Source: Bdellovibrio sp. qaytius
GTDB taxonomy: Bacteria; Bdellovibrionota; Bdellovibrionia; Bdellovibrionales; Bdellovibrionaceae
Direction of reading: 5' to 3'
DNA: 64,000 nucleotides
NCBI GenBank assembly: GCA_004011035.1
Contig: CP025734.1
Location: 1,882,001 to 1,946,000, forward strand
In this document: one piece after another, positions 17,130-25,115 of the stretch
Layout: every line of letters starts with the position of its first letter
How positions within the stretch are numbered: the first letter of the stretch is position 1
Made by a program: the position numbers and the translations under genes
Notes under the pieces: generated by a model
Seen by the model: the letters and a program-made list of their open reading frames with translations, nothing else
What the model was told of the DNA's origin: nothing
Database searches by the model: none

Positions 17130-18062
17130 ATGAAATTTATTTTAGCTGCATTACTTTTAATAACAACCCTAAGCGCTGAGGCTTCGTTTCAGTGCTTAGA
17201 CCTTTTTAAAAAACCTGCGGCTGAAATTTTAGAAGATATTAATAACGAAAACTCTAACTTTTTATACCAAGAAAATATTTCTGATAACTTTGCGCAGTCT
17301 AGCCTGATCAAACAAAAGTATAATCTGTATAAATTAAAAAAAATGTTTAAAGAGCTTGATAAACAAGGGCAAAAGTTTGACCAGCACGACTTAGCTATTT
17401 TTGTTTATGAACTTGATAAATTAGCGTTTGCCAATTCAATTTCTGACAAATCTGAATTAAATAAAAAATTAACTTACTCCGATAAAAAAACTCTGTCTGA
17501 TGTTCGTCGCAGACTTTTAATGGACGGGATTTCAAAATACCTCCCGATTCCAAAATCAAACACTGGTTTTTGGCGTAAATTTTTCTATTATTTTTCTGAA
17601 GCTTTTAGCGTTAAATATTTGCGTTGGACAACGGCGCAGCTTTGGATGCCTAAACTTTATGGCCCACAAATTCCATTAGAACTAGCGAAAAAAATTGCTC
17701 TTGACGGATTAGAAGCGCACCAAAAAGAAGTTGAAAAATATATTCCTTCGGTTAACAGAAAAGCGTATTTCAATGCTTTTTCAAAAACCTACAATATTTT
17801 AATCGTGACGTCTTTGTTTACGGTTCTGCCTTACTTAACTCACGACTTTTATGTTGAACAAATGAAAATTGGTGAACAAGCTGCAGTTCAAATGTTAAAC
17901 CCAATTGTTGAATCAACTCGAGAAATGGCCAATACAGATTACATTTTACAAAAAGAAGAAATGACTTTAGAGATTTACGCCCAAAAATTTACCGAAAAAC
18001 ATGGCAGAGCACCCACTGACCAAGAATTAAATTTAGTGCGCGAACGTCTTCATAATAAATAA
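17130..18062 (+). CDS. Secreted/membrane-anchored protein of unknown function
   Basis: 310 residues with a signal peptide (FILAALLLITTLSAEA). Lys-rich and helical, with one hydrophobic segment near residues 230-247 (NILIVTSLFTVLPYL). No known domain. SD TAAGG before the ATG. It directly follows the helical secreted protein gene (16224-17111), so the two probably form an operon and may act together. It is convergent with the HEQNH protein gene. Confidence 0.6.
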   Translation: MKFILAALLLITTLSAEASFQCLDLFKKPAAEILEDINNENSNFLYQENISDNFAQSSLIKQKYNLYKLKKMFKELDKQGQKFDQHDLAIFVYELDKLAFANSISDKSELNKKLTYSDKKTLSDVRRRLLMDGISKYLPIPKSNTGFWRKFFYYFSEAFSVKYLRWTTAQLWMPKLYGPQIPLELAKKIALDGLEAHQKEVEKYIPSVNRKAYFNAFSKTYNILIVTSLFTVLPYLTHDFYVEQMKIGEQAAVQMLNPIVESTREMANTDYILQKEEMTLEIYAQKFTEKHGRAPTDQELNLVRERLHNK

Positions 18063-18063
18063 A

Positions 18064-19017
18064 TTATAACCCAAAATGATCAAAAATTCGTAGAGCTACG
18101 ACGAATTCTTCCTCTAAATCAAGAGGATCGGCTGGTAAGTAGAACGTATCAGCCTTATCACCCGCCTGAATTTTTTGAAGCTTTTGCTGCCCCGATTTCC
18201 AGAAAATATTTTGCCAGCCAGGGTTCGTCACACGCGCGAAAAGTTCGCTTAAAGTTAATCCGCGTTTCACGGCCTTACGGTTTAAAGCTTTTTGCCCAGG
18301 TAAAACGTAATCAACAGCTGCAGCCACATCGTCGTGGTGCATAGTTTCAAGCGCATAGTAAGTGGTCGCCAAGATACCTAATAAGTACTTGCGGTACTCA
18401 GCTTTAGAACTTTTCGCTGGGCTATCTTTAGCGCCAGGGTGATAGATCACCTTCATGCGTTCAAAAGCCGTTGAAAGTTTTAAACCTAACTGATCACCCA
18501 ATGCCATATCAAGCGTTACGACCAGGCTTTCGGCAAAGTTTAAATAGCGTTGCACATCTTCTTTTTCTTCAGGCACGGGCGGAAGTTCGCGCCAAATAAT
18601 ACGGTGATTCTGCTCGTGAAAAACTGAAATTTCGGTAAACTGCAAGAGCGAATAAATATGATCGTCCGCACCGTTGACTTGATACCCAAGCTCACACATC
18701 CATTTTAATTCAGACAATGCCGGAGTGTATTCAATTTCGTTTTTAAATAAATCCTGTGTGCTTAACCCGCGCATGGTTGAACAAAGCTTTGGTGAAAACA
18801 CGCCACCTAGTTTTAAATAAAGCTTACGACTATGACGATACAAAGAACTTAAATTTAACAGCTGCACATCAAACGGAAGTTCGCTGACTACAAGCTTGGG
18901 AAATTTTTGACTGATGGGAACTTTAAAAAGGAGGTTCGCATCCTCGATGAAGTTTTTAACTTCTTTATTTATCTTTTGTTTTGTCGAAATCATTTTAGCC
19001 ATGGCGCAAGCTAACAT
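18064..19017 (-). CDS. Protein of unknown function with HExxH-like motif
   Basis: Up to 317 residues, with no signal peptide or membrane segment. No family is recognised. Residues 134-138 read HEQNH (in ISVFHEQNHRIIW), which fits the zincin HExxH pattern but is short enough to occur by chance. A second acidic-His cluster (METMHHDDVAAAVDY, near residue 230) could supply further metal ligands. Three in-frame ATGs (19017, 18999, 18993) are possible and none has a clear SD, so the start is uncertain. Confidence 0.55.
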   Translation of the reverse strand: MLACAMAKMISTKQKINKEVKNFIEDANLLFKVPISQKFPKLVVSELPFDVQLLNLSSLYRHSRKLYLKLGGVFSPKLCSTMRGLSTQDLFKNEIEYTPALSELKWMCELGYQVNGADDHIYSLLQFTEISVFHEQNHRIIWRELPPVPEEKEDVQRYLNFAESLVVTLDMALGDQLGLKLSTAFERMKVIYHPGAKDSPAKSSKAEYRKYLLGILATTYYALETMHHDDVAAAVDYVLPGQKALNRKAVKRGLTLSELFARVTNPGWQNIFWKSGQQKLQKIQAGDKADTFYLPADPLDLEEEFVVALRIFDHFGL

Positions 19018-19052
19018 AAAAAACCGAAGAGTACTGCATAAAAAGTAGGTTC

Positions 19053-19712
19053 TTAGGGATTCATAGGCGCTGTATAAACAGGCGCGAAAGTAGCGCTATC
19101 CACATGCTTATTGATTTTTAACGTGGTCATCACAGGAATCATAGTTCCAGAGGCCACAACACAGCCAGGTCCGAGCTGAGCCTGCGCGCCAACAAAAACA
19201 CCATCACCGATTTTAACTTTTTTAACATAACATGTAAGCGTTCCAAGTTTGTTTGGATAAATCACGTGGCTTATCGTTTTACTCATATGCCCGAAGATAA
19301 CCCCGTTACCAACTTCGAGAAGACTTCGATCTTCAACGGTAACTAACGGACCCCAAAAAACATTTTTACCGATCTTTGCCCCCCAGAGACGAAGCCATAA
19401 ACTATAAGCTCCGGGAGTTAGGCGTAAGCCCACTTCTAAAAATGGTAACCAATAGTAGATCAATTGAATAAAATGGCCACCCCACCAAGCTGCGTAGCGA
19501 TTCGGGTCGCTGAAATCTTTTTGCAAACCTTCTTTCAAGGAAAAAATAAAATTGTGAATACGAAAAGCTAAAAGCGGAAGACCGTAGGCCGCAGCAAAAA
19601 TCAAAGCTAACTTAGCAGCGCTTGGATGTTTCGCAAAGCTAATCACTAGCCCCAGCAATGTAAGCATCATAGTGATAGGAAAGAACATGATCACGCGGCC
19701 AAACAATGTCAT
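19053..19712 (-). CDS. Hexapeptide-repeat acyltransferase with N-terminal TM segments
   Basis: 219 residues. Two hydrophobic segments (residues 8-27 and 33-52) are followed by a left-handed beta-helix signature with imperfect hexapeptide repeats: AKIGKNVFWGPLVTVED, LEVGNGVIFGHMS, VKIGDGVFVGAQAQLGPGCVVASGTMIPV. This is the fold of LpxA/CysE/Wzx-associated acetyltransferases. A conserved WLRLWGAKIG junction is seen in membrane-linked members. Probably transfers an acyl group to a membrane-associated substrate. Its ATG overlaps the stop of the diiron protein gene (ATGA), which implies translational coupling. Confidence 0.75.
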   Translation of the reverse strand: MTLFGRVIMFFPITMMLTLLGLVISFAKHPSAAKLALIFAAAYGLPLLAFRIHNFIFSLKEGLQKDFSDPNRYAAWWGGHFIQLIYYWLPFLEVGLRLTPGAYSLWLRLWGAKIGKNVFWGPLVTVEDRSLLEVGNGVIFGHMSKTISHVIYPNKLGTLTCYVKKVKIGDGVFVGAQAQLGPGCVVASGTMIPVMTTLKINKHVDSATFAPVYTAPMNP

Positions 19713-20608
19713 GCTTGGAGTTCCTTTGAAATATGATGCATATTTTGGAAAGAGTAAGTTTTGAAATAACCATCAGTTTCAAGCCTATCGACTAAACTAG
19801 AAGCTTTTGCAGAAATCATAATCTTTTTAAAATCATCAAGATAATCTTGCACCATTATTTCTGAATCTAGTTCTTGAAATAACTGAATTCGTTGAGCATC
19901 AGTTAATCCTTCACTGTATTTTTCGACTGTTTTAACAATGCGCACGGGTCCCACTTGAAACATATTTAAAAAACCTTTTAGCGGGGTTATTGTTTTTACA
20001 TCAGTTAAATCCCAAGGCGTATGACTGTCTTGTTGATCTTTAAAAGTAATCAAACCAGTACCGTGGTGACGAGCTTCATCTTGAATAATCATATTAAGCG
20101 CTGCTTGTAGATCTTCTGACCGGCAAAATTGTTTTAATCTTCGTAAGTGGTTTAGTGAAAAACCTTCAAGAACCACTTGTAAGGTGAAGGTAATTGCCGT
20201 TCTATTTTTACTATACATAATCTGACCGATCAGATCGACTAAACGGTTGGCATCACTTTTAATGGCCTCAGGGTTAGCAAAACTTGCGAGCGACATATAG
20301 TGATTTACTTCTTCACCAGAAATCATCGCATAGATAAGATGTTCGTTATCATCTGTGGCATTTTCACTCATACAACGAGAAAGATCAGTACCGATACGTT
20401 CAATACGTAAGAGTTCGACTAAGGTGTTTTGATTAAGACTTTTTAAAATCTGGTTTTGTCGATCGACAGACAACGAGTTATACAAACTGGATTTGTTTAA
20501 ATTGTAAACTTCTGCACCCCAATGAATCGTATCAAGCGCTGAAGTCTCGCGTGTAGGAACTGCTTTTTGTTTTAGCCCTGTATGTAAAAGTAAATTATGG
20601 TTATTCAT
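19709..20608 (-). CDS. Ferritin-like diiron protein
   Basis: 299 residues with a complete four-helix diiron ligand set: E70 (RIERIGTD), E100-xx-H103 (GEEVNHY), E148 (LEGFSLNH) and E178-xx-H181 (DEARHHG). This E / ExxH / E / ExxH arrangement is typical of diiron oxygenases and oxidases rather than of rubrerythrin, so an O2-dependent oxidation or desaturation is likely. Substrate unknown. The ATG at 20608 has GAGGGGG upstream. It is coupled (ATGA) to a membrane hexapeptide acyltransferase, which suggests the two modify the same lipid or metabolite. Confidence 0.75.
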   Translation of the reverse strand: MNNHNLLLHTGLKQKAVPTRETSALDTIHWGAEVYNLNKSSLYNSLSVDRQNQILKSLNQNTLVELLRIERIGTDLSRCMSENATDDNEHLIYAMISGEEVNHYMSLASFANPEAIKSDANRLVDLIGQIMYSKNRTAITFTLQVVLEGFSLNHLRRLKQFCRSEDLQAALNMIIQDEARHHGTGLITFKDQQDSHTPWDLTDVKTITPLKGFLNMFQVGPVRIVKTVEKYSEGLTDAQRIQLFQELDSEIMVQDYLDDFKKIMISAKASSLVDRLETDGYFKTYSFQNMHHISKELQA

Positions 20609-20820
20609 AAATGCCCCCTCATTGAAATTTCGCCCCACTCAAGTCCCAGTATTTCATAGGGGATTGCGGTGTTTTGTTCACAGAGCAAGAACTAGTCCAG
20701 CATGATGACCCATTACTTTTCCTCTAGATGAAAAGAGAAATCCCTTTCGAGTTACTCGGATAAAATTGCTGATATCCAAGGTGGTGCTTAACTTTGGTCG
20801 AGAGATTGATTCAATACCAG

Positions 20821-20848
20821 TTATCGAAATAAAAAAACAGTATATACT
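20821..20848 (+). promoter_or_regulatory. Promoter immediately before the 20855 ATG
   Basis: TATACT (20843-20848) lies 6 nt before the ATG at 20855, with a weak TTATCG (20821-20826) 16 nt upstream. The expected start site is the A of the ATG, so the mRNA would be leaderless. The rest of the 246-bp gap (20609-20854) shows no gene. Confidence 0.45.
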
Positions 20849-20854
20849 TTAGAA

Positions 20855-21343
20855 ATGAATAAAACCATTTTTTCGATTTTAGTAATTTTCATTGCGTTTG
20901 CTCCGCTATTTGCGAATGCCCAAAAAGACAAAAAAGACATTCTTAAACAACTCGGTTTTACCGAGGGCCAGTATGTAGTTATAGTTCCTAGCAGTAAAGC
21001 GGCTTCGTTTTGTGAAGACGAAATCGTATCTCTTGAAATGCTTGAAGATAAAGGCGATGTCACCTTAGTGATAGGAGCTAATTTAATTTTTTCGCAAATT
21101 AATAAAGCAACGACGAGTTACGAGTCTAATGTTAATTGTAAAACGACTCAAGTCAGCCAAATTGAAAATAATAAATTAACCATCACGCAAGTTGAAAAAT
21201 GCGCCGGTGCTAAAAAGAAACCGACGAGCAAAAAAACTCAAATTGATTTTAAAAATGATCTGGCCGAACTCTCAATTAAAGAGGGCCCGCACATTACAAA
21301 TTGCCAGTATAAAATAGCCAAACTCAATTCAAAGGATAAATAA
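20855..21343 (+). CDS. Small secreted protein of unknown function
   Basis: 162 residues, signal peptide MNKTIFSILVIFIAFAPLFANA-Q. The mature part has four Cys (FCED, NCKT, KCAG, NCQY) in a beta-rich, charged chain, probably paired as disulfides. No family recognised. No SD; a -10 hexamer ends 6 nt before the ATG. It is 4 nt upstream of the next secreted protein gene, so the two form an operon. Confidence 0.65.
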   Translation: MNKTIFSILVIFIAFAPLFANAQKDKKDILKQLGFTEGQYVVIVPSSKAASFCEDEIVSLEMLEDKGDVTLVIGANLIFSQINKATTSYESNVNCKTTQVSQIENNKLTITQVEKCAGAKKKPTSKKTQIDFKNDLAELSIKEGPHITNCQYKIAKLNSKDK

Positions 21344-21347
21344 AGCT

Positions 21348-22394
21348 ATGAAAAAATTAAAATTTTTATATTCCTTTTTACTAGCGACAGTTGTTTACAC
21401 ATCAAGTTCATTGGCCCAACAAGATCCCAATTTGAATAAACAAATTCAACAAGGTGGCGCAGCGATACAGGACTGCAAAGACTGTAAGTCGAACAAAAGT
21501 TCGGATATCCTAGCACAAACAAATGAGTTGGCAGCGGTGCTCAATAAGCCTTTTGAGTGCGCACCAGGTGATGATCCGCAAAGTTGTTTGCTGATCGATT
21601 GGTTGAAATGGAAACATCAAAACTACAATAAAAACTGTCAGGGTTTTTTTCTGGATGGCAAAGGGCAAGTGGGTCCGTTTTCTAAAGTTCTTGCTGAGTT
21701 AATGACTACTGACATCAAGAAAAATAAAGAAAAATCACTTTTTGTAAATGACAATGAACAATTCCAAAAACTTTGCCCTGGCTTTGACAAATTTTCTTTA
21801 AATCAAAAATTAGCTTTTCATGGATGGATATTTGAACTTACGGCGTTTCCAGAAAACGTGTGTACGAATGCAAACAGTATTGTCAAAGGTGTGAATTCGT
21901 CAGCGGCCTGTATGCTGCAATTAAACTATCCGACAAATATGCGTAGCTTCTATAGCAGTGGCGCAAAAAATGCCGATGGCACGAGCGAAAAGCACTGCCA
22001 GATTAGTCCGAAAGAACTATTAACTGACCGTGGATGTTTAAGCTGCGGATTTGATGTTTATAAATGGCACATGACCAAATACGATGGAAATCCTTTTGGT
22101 GAGATCGCCAACGGAAAAAAAATAAACGGTTCTTACTGGGCTTCACAAAATCCGCTACCAAGTGCCGCTGAAAGCTGTTTTGAGAAATATTTAGATGCGA
22201 AGAGCGACGTGAAAAAAGATCCAAAAACAGGTAAGCCTTTGTTTTTGACGCAGTGTAAATCTTTGGGCGCTAACTGGGAATGGACGCCGAGATATAAATT
22301 TTTTAAACGCATTCAAAGATTTCCACTGTGCAATACAGAGATCGCTAAGCGAGAAGTGACTGAGCTGAAAAAATATCTCGATTCAAAAAAATAG
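21348..22394 (+). CDS. Secreted Cys-rich protein of unknown function
   Basis: 348 residues with a signal peptide (FLYSFLLATVVYTSSSLA-Q). The mature protein contains about 14 Cys in pairs (DCKDCKS, CAPGDDPQSCLL, CLSCGFD). Several segments (DWLKWKHQNYNKNCQGFF, LNQKLAFHGWIFELTAFPE, ASQNPLPSAAESCFEK) look like the alpha-helical secreted hydrolase-like proteins common in Bdellovibrio, with conserved Trp and Glu, but I cannot name the family. The Glu in WIFELTAFPE sits where some lytic-transglycosylase-like proteins have their catalytic acid; that is speculation. Second gene of its operon. Confidence 0.65.
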   Translation: MKKLKFLYSFLLATVVYTSSSLAQQDPNLNKQIQQGGAAIQDCKDCKSNKSSDILAQTNELAAVLNKPFECAPGDDPQSCLLIDWLKWKHQNYNKNCQGFFLDGKGQVGPFSKVLAELMTTDIKKNKEKSLFVNDNEQFQKLCPGFDKFSLNQKLAFHGWIFELTAFPENVCTNANSIVKGVNSSAACMLQLNYPTNMRSFYSSGAKNADGTSEKHCQISPKELLTDRGCLSCGFDVYKWHMTKYDGNPFGEIANGKKINGSYWASQNPLPSAAESCFEKYLDAKSDVKKDPKTGKPLFLTQCKSLGANWEWTPRYKFFKRIQRFPLCNTEIAKREVTELKKYLDSKK

Positions 22395-22395
22395 G

Positions 22396-23142
22396 CTAAT
22401 TCATTGGAGCGATATAAACAGCGTTCATCGCTTTATAGATCTTATCTTGCAGCACGGTGCGATCTTTTGTTGTGAAGCCTTCTGTCGATACAGGCTCAAG
22501 CACGTGCACTTCGATAGTGCGCTTCCAGCGATCAGAATTAGCTAACATTTTACCTTTAGGCCAAACTTCATAAGCACCTTTGATCACGACAGGAATCAGT
22601 GGCACTTGTGAATTAATTCCGAACACGAATGGCCCAGCTTTAAATGGCAAAAGTTGTTCGGCATGAAAACGCCCGCCCTCTGGCGAAAGCGCAAAACGTT
22701 CGCCTCTGGCGAAGCGAATTTTTGCTTCTTCATACACTTTAAAAACTTCTTCTCTGTTGCCACGAGAAATTGGCAAAGTACCAAATCGGCGCATGCAAGC
22801 ACCGAACACTGGGATTTTAAATAATTCGATCTTTGCTCCGAAGCGCACGTTGTACAAAGCTCCGCAAATGGCTAAAATATCCATAAAGCTTGCGTGGTTA
22901 AATAATAAAACCGCACCCTGCCCGCGCTTTAAATTTTCAGCTCCGTAAGTTTTTAATTCGACATTAAAAATTTTGCACGAAAGATTACCCCACGTCGTCA
23001 TAATCCAATTATCTAAACGACGGCGATTGAACAAAATGTTCATCGTCACACCTAAAGCCGATAAGAAAGCGGTAGCTATAATAAATAAGCAAGTCGTAAC
23101 AACTGCTCTTAGCTGTAAAATCACCTTAAGAACTAATTTCAT
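22396..23142 (-). CDS. plsC: 1-acyl-sn-glycerol-3-phosphate acyltransferase
   Basis: 248 residues. N-terminal membrane segment (residues 11-35), then the four acyltransferase motifs: NHASFMD (NHxxxxD), the LPISRGNREE region, FALSPEGGR (PEGG motif) and IPVVIKGAYEVWPKG. It acylates lysophosphatidic acid to phosphatidic acid at the inner membrane. The ATG overlaps the stop of the RelA/SpoT-like gene upstream by 4 nt, so their synthesis is coupled. Confidence 0.92.
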   Translation of the reverse strand: MKLVLKVILQLRAVVTTCLFIIATAFLSALGVTMNILFNRRRLDNWIMTTWGNLSCKIFNVELKTYGAENLKRGQGAVLLFNHASFMDILAICGALYNVRFGAKIELFKIPVFGACMRRFGTLPISRGNREEVFKVYEEAKIRFARGERFALSPEGGRFHAEQLLPFKAGPFVFGINSQVPLIPVVIKGAYEVWPKGKMLANSDRWKRTIEVHVLEPVSTEGFTTKDRTVLQDKIYKAMNAVYIAPMN

Positions 23143-24272
23143 GTCGAGAGGATCCTTTTTCTGGCCGCTTTAATCTGACGATTTTTATAAGCTTCGTGAT
23201 CGGTGTCTCCGGTTTGCATTTTTTCATAGGCATGCTGATCCATGATCTGCACTTCAAAAGGATAGAAAAACGAAAATTCTTTTGAATTTTGTCCACCTGT
23301 TGAATTTAAGCCTGGAGCAATTTTAATAAGCTTACGACAAATAAATTTAATATATCGAAAGTCTATCGATGAGTACGGATTTTCTTTTCTAAATAATTTT
23401 AACAGCGGATTTGTACTTACTTTCAATTGCTGACGCAGCAAACGATCAACTTTAAAAGAATCCATCATAAATTCTTTACCATGTTTTTTTTCAAGATGAT
23501 CCATCACCTGCAAAAATTCTTCGACCGGGTACATATTGTTCGAAGACTGATCAGGCATGATATGTGGGTAACTAATTAAATTGGCATCAACTAAGTATCT
23601 AATCACTTGAAACGAATCAAAGATCGTAGGTGTTACAATTCGCACACCTAATTTATCAAACACTTTTACAGCTAGCGCATCAGGCTTTGCTAAAAGCTTA
23701 ATAACCGTTGAAGTCGAAGTTTTAAAAGGCTTGGTTTGAAATTTATGAAGTTCAATTTTAGTCGTATCATCTTTATGAAGTGGTCTAAAATAAAGTTTAT
23801 CTTCATGAACCACAGCATTTTCAAACGGAATTAAAATCTGACGTTGAATTTCTTCAGCGAAATGTGAAAACAGATCTGTTTCTGAATGCACGAACACGTG
23901 AATACAGCGAAGCATCGCACAGGCCCACTTTTGAATTTTTGCATCATCATGGTGTGTTGCCCATACCAATAGATTACGCATATCTTTTAAGTGCTCTGGG
24001 TTTTTAATTTCAACAGGAATTTCATCAATATTAAATTTGAGTTTTTCGGTCATTAACACCAGTGACCTGCGGTGAAAGTACCAAAGACGTTTTAGATCTT
24101 CATCTAATGAATAATCAAAGCCATAGCTTTTTACAAAAGCATCAGCCTGATGAATATTTTTAATGTAGAGTTTTGATTGATCTAACGTCGAAGCTCCACC
24201 TGCGATAACAGATAGAGCTGTGGGGTCGAACTTAAAATGCGGGTGGCTATGATGGCCTTTGTCTGGATGCAT
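23139..24272 (-). CDS. RelA/SpoT-like nucleotidyltransferase-fold protein
   Basis: 377 residues. N-terminal His-rich tail (HPDKGHHSHPHF). Residues 203-213 (KVFDKLGVRIV) and 339-363 (PFEVQIMDQHAY, then GDTDHEAYK) resemble the RelA/SpoT synthetase core: the GVRI motif, EIQIRT with its catalytic Glu, and AxxGxAAHWxYK. The middle NGYQSLH motif is not conserved. I recall similar proteins in Bdellovibrio and myxobacteria under a TIGR04552-type name, from memory only. It may synthesise, bind or degrade a nucleotide, or be a dead relative. It is upstream of and coupled to plsC, which suggests a link between the signal and phospholipid synthesis. Confidence 0.6.
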   Translation of the reverse strand: MHPDKGHHSHPHFKFDPTALSVIAGGASTLDQSKLYIKNIHQADAFVKSYGFDYSLDEDLKRLWYFHRRSLVLMTEKLKFNIDEIPVEIKNPEHLKDMRNLLVWATHHDDAKIQKWACAMLRCIHVFVHSETDLFSHFAEEIQRQILIPFENAVVHEDKLYFRPLHKDDTTKIELHKFQTKPFKTSTSTVIKLLAKPDALAVKVFDKLGVRIVTPTIFDSFQVIRYLVDANLISYPHIMPDQSSNNMYPVEEFLQVMDHLEKKHGKEFMMDSFKVDRLLRQQLKVSTNPLLKLFRKENPYSSIDFRYIKFICRKLIKIAPGLNSTGGQNSKEFSFFYPFEVQIMDQHAYEKMQTGDTDHEAYKNRQIKAARKRILST

Positions 24273-24284
24273 TCACGGATCAGA

Positions 24285-24968
24285 CTATTTAATAATCCCG
24301 CAGCGAGCAACATAGAATTGGCCTAACACACCAGAAGCTGCTGAACCACCAGTCACATTTGCTTTGTTCACAAAGCTAACTTGGCCTGATAAGTAGTCAC
24401 CGCTTAAATTACCATCAAATCTAACGTCGCCGTACTGGTCACTGAAGATCACGTAGCCAGAACCAGTTTGCATATTAAATTGACCAGATGCAGCCGAAGT
24501 AAATTCGATTGGAATTGGTTGATACTGATTTGAACCGTCAGAAGCCGATTGTAAAACAAAGCTATCGTAAACTTTAATTAAGATTTTAGTTTGTTGTAAG
24601 TTAACAGTTCCGTTTGATTCAACCTTAATAGTTCCTTGAAAGCGAACACCTGTTTGATCATTTGCTGAAGAAGAAATTTGTCCAATTTCATTTGGATCAA
24701 TCGTTGCTGATAATAAGCCTTTAACGCGTGATTCGAAATTTCCAGATGAATATAAAGATTGCGAAGTACCTTGATCGTAGATTGTACCGATTGAAGATAA
24801 ATTATTTCCGCAGTAACTTTGCGAGAATGTTCCGTTTGTTACGCCTGAGATATTCGCAGAGCGAATAGCTGAAGTACGTTTTGCTGATGAATCCTGTTTA
24901 GGGTTACAGCCAACGAATGTTAAAGCGATAGTTGTGAGTAATATTACGTTTTTTATAACATTTTTCAT
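24285..24968 (-). CDS. Lipoprotein of unknown function
   Basis: 227 residues. Signal peptide with lipobox (TFVGC, Cys21) and a Ser/Gly/Asn-rich beta-strand mature region (residues 45-220). Repeated strand patterns such as GSGYVIFSDQYGDVRFDGNLSGDYLSGQVSF suggest a small beta-barrel or sandwich; a Cys pair (SYCGN, VARCG) may form a disulfide. No known domain. SD TAGGAG before the ATG. It lies behind a 147-bp leader with competing hairpins. Confidence 0.65.
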   Translation of the reverse strand: MKNVIKNVILLTTIALTFVGCNPKQDSSAKRTSAIRSANISGVTNGTFSQSYCGNNLSSIGTIYDQGTSQSLYSSGNFESRVKGLLSATIDPNEIGQISSSANDQTGVRFQGTIKVESNGTVNLQQTKILIKVYDSFVLQSASDGSNQYQPIPIEFTSAASGQFNMQTGSGYVIFSDQYGDVRFDGNLSGDYLSGQVSFVNKANVTGGSAASGVLGQFYVARCGIIK

Positions 24969-25032
24969 ATAAGACTCCTACAACCCTATAGTACAAACGG
25001 GATGCCAGGTATTGCGTCTCACTATGAGATTT

Positions 25033-25083
25033 GCCTAAGGCTATATTAGAGCTTAGGCTTGCGTGACGTTAAATGCGCCTAAG
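25033..25083. repeat. Mutually exclusive stem-loops in a leader region
   Basis: The 7-mer CTTAGGC (25052-25058) can pair with GCCTAAG at 25033-25039 (loop 12 nt) or with GCCTAAG at 25077-25083 (loop 18 nt). The two stems exclude each other. They lie between the App1-like gene and the lipoprotein gene, in what would be the lipoprotein leader on the minus strand. Confidence 0.4.
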
Positions 25084-25089
25084 CTTAGA

Positions 25090-25113
25090 CAACTGTCAGG
25101 TTTCTAACAGCTG
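25090..25113 (-). repeat. Hairpin directly after the App1-like stop codon
   Basis: On the minus strand CAGCTGTTAG and CTGACAGTTG pair around AAAC over 10 bp with two G-U pairs, starting 2 nt after the stop codon. No U-tract follows. It may protect the 3' end or be a weak terminator. It resembles the hairpin at 16073-16096 (shared CTAACA and CTG). Confidence 0.4.
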
Positions 25114-25115
25114 AT

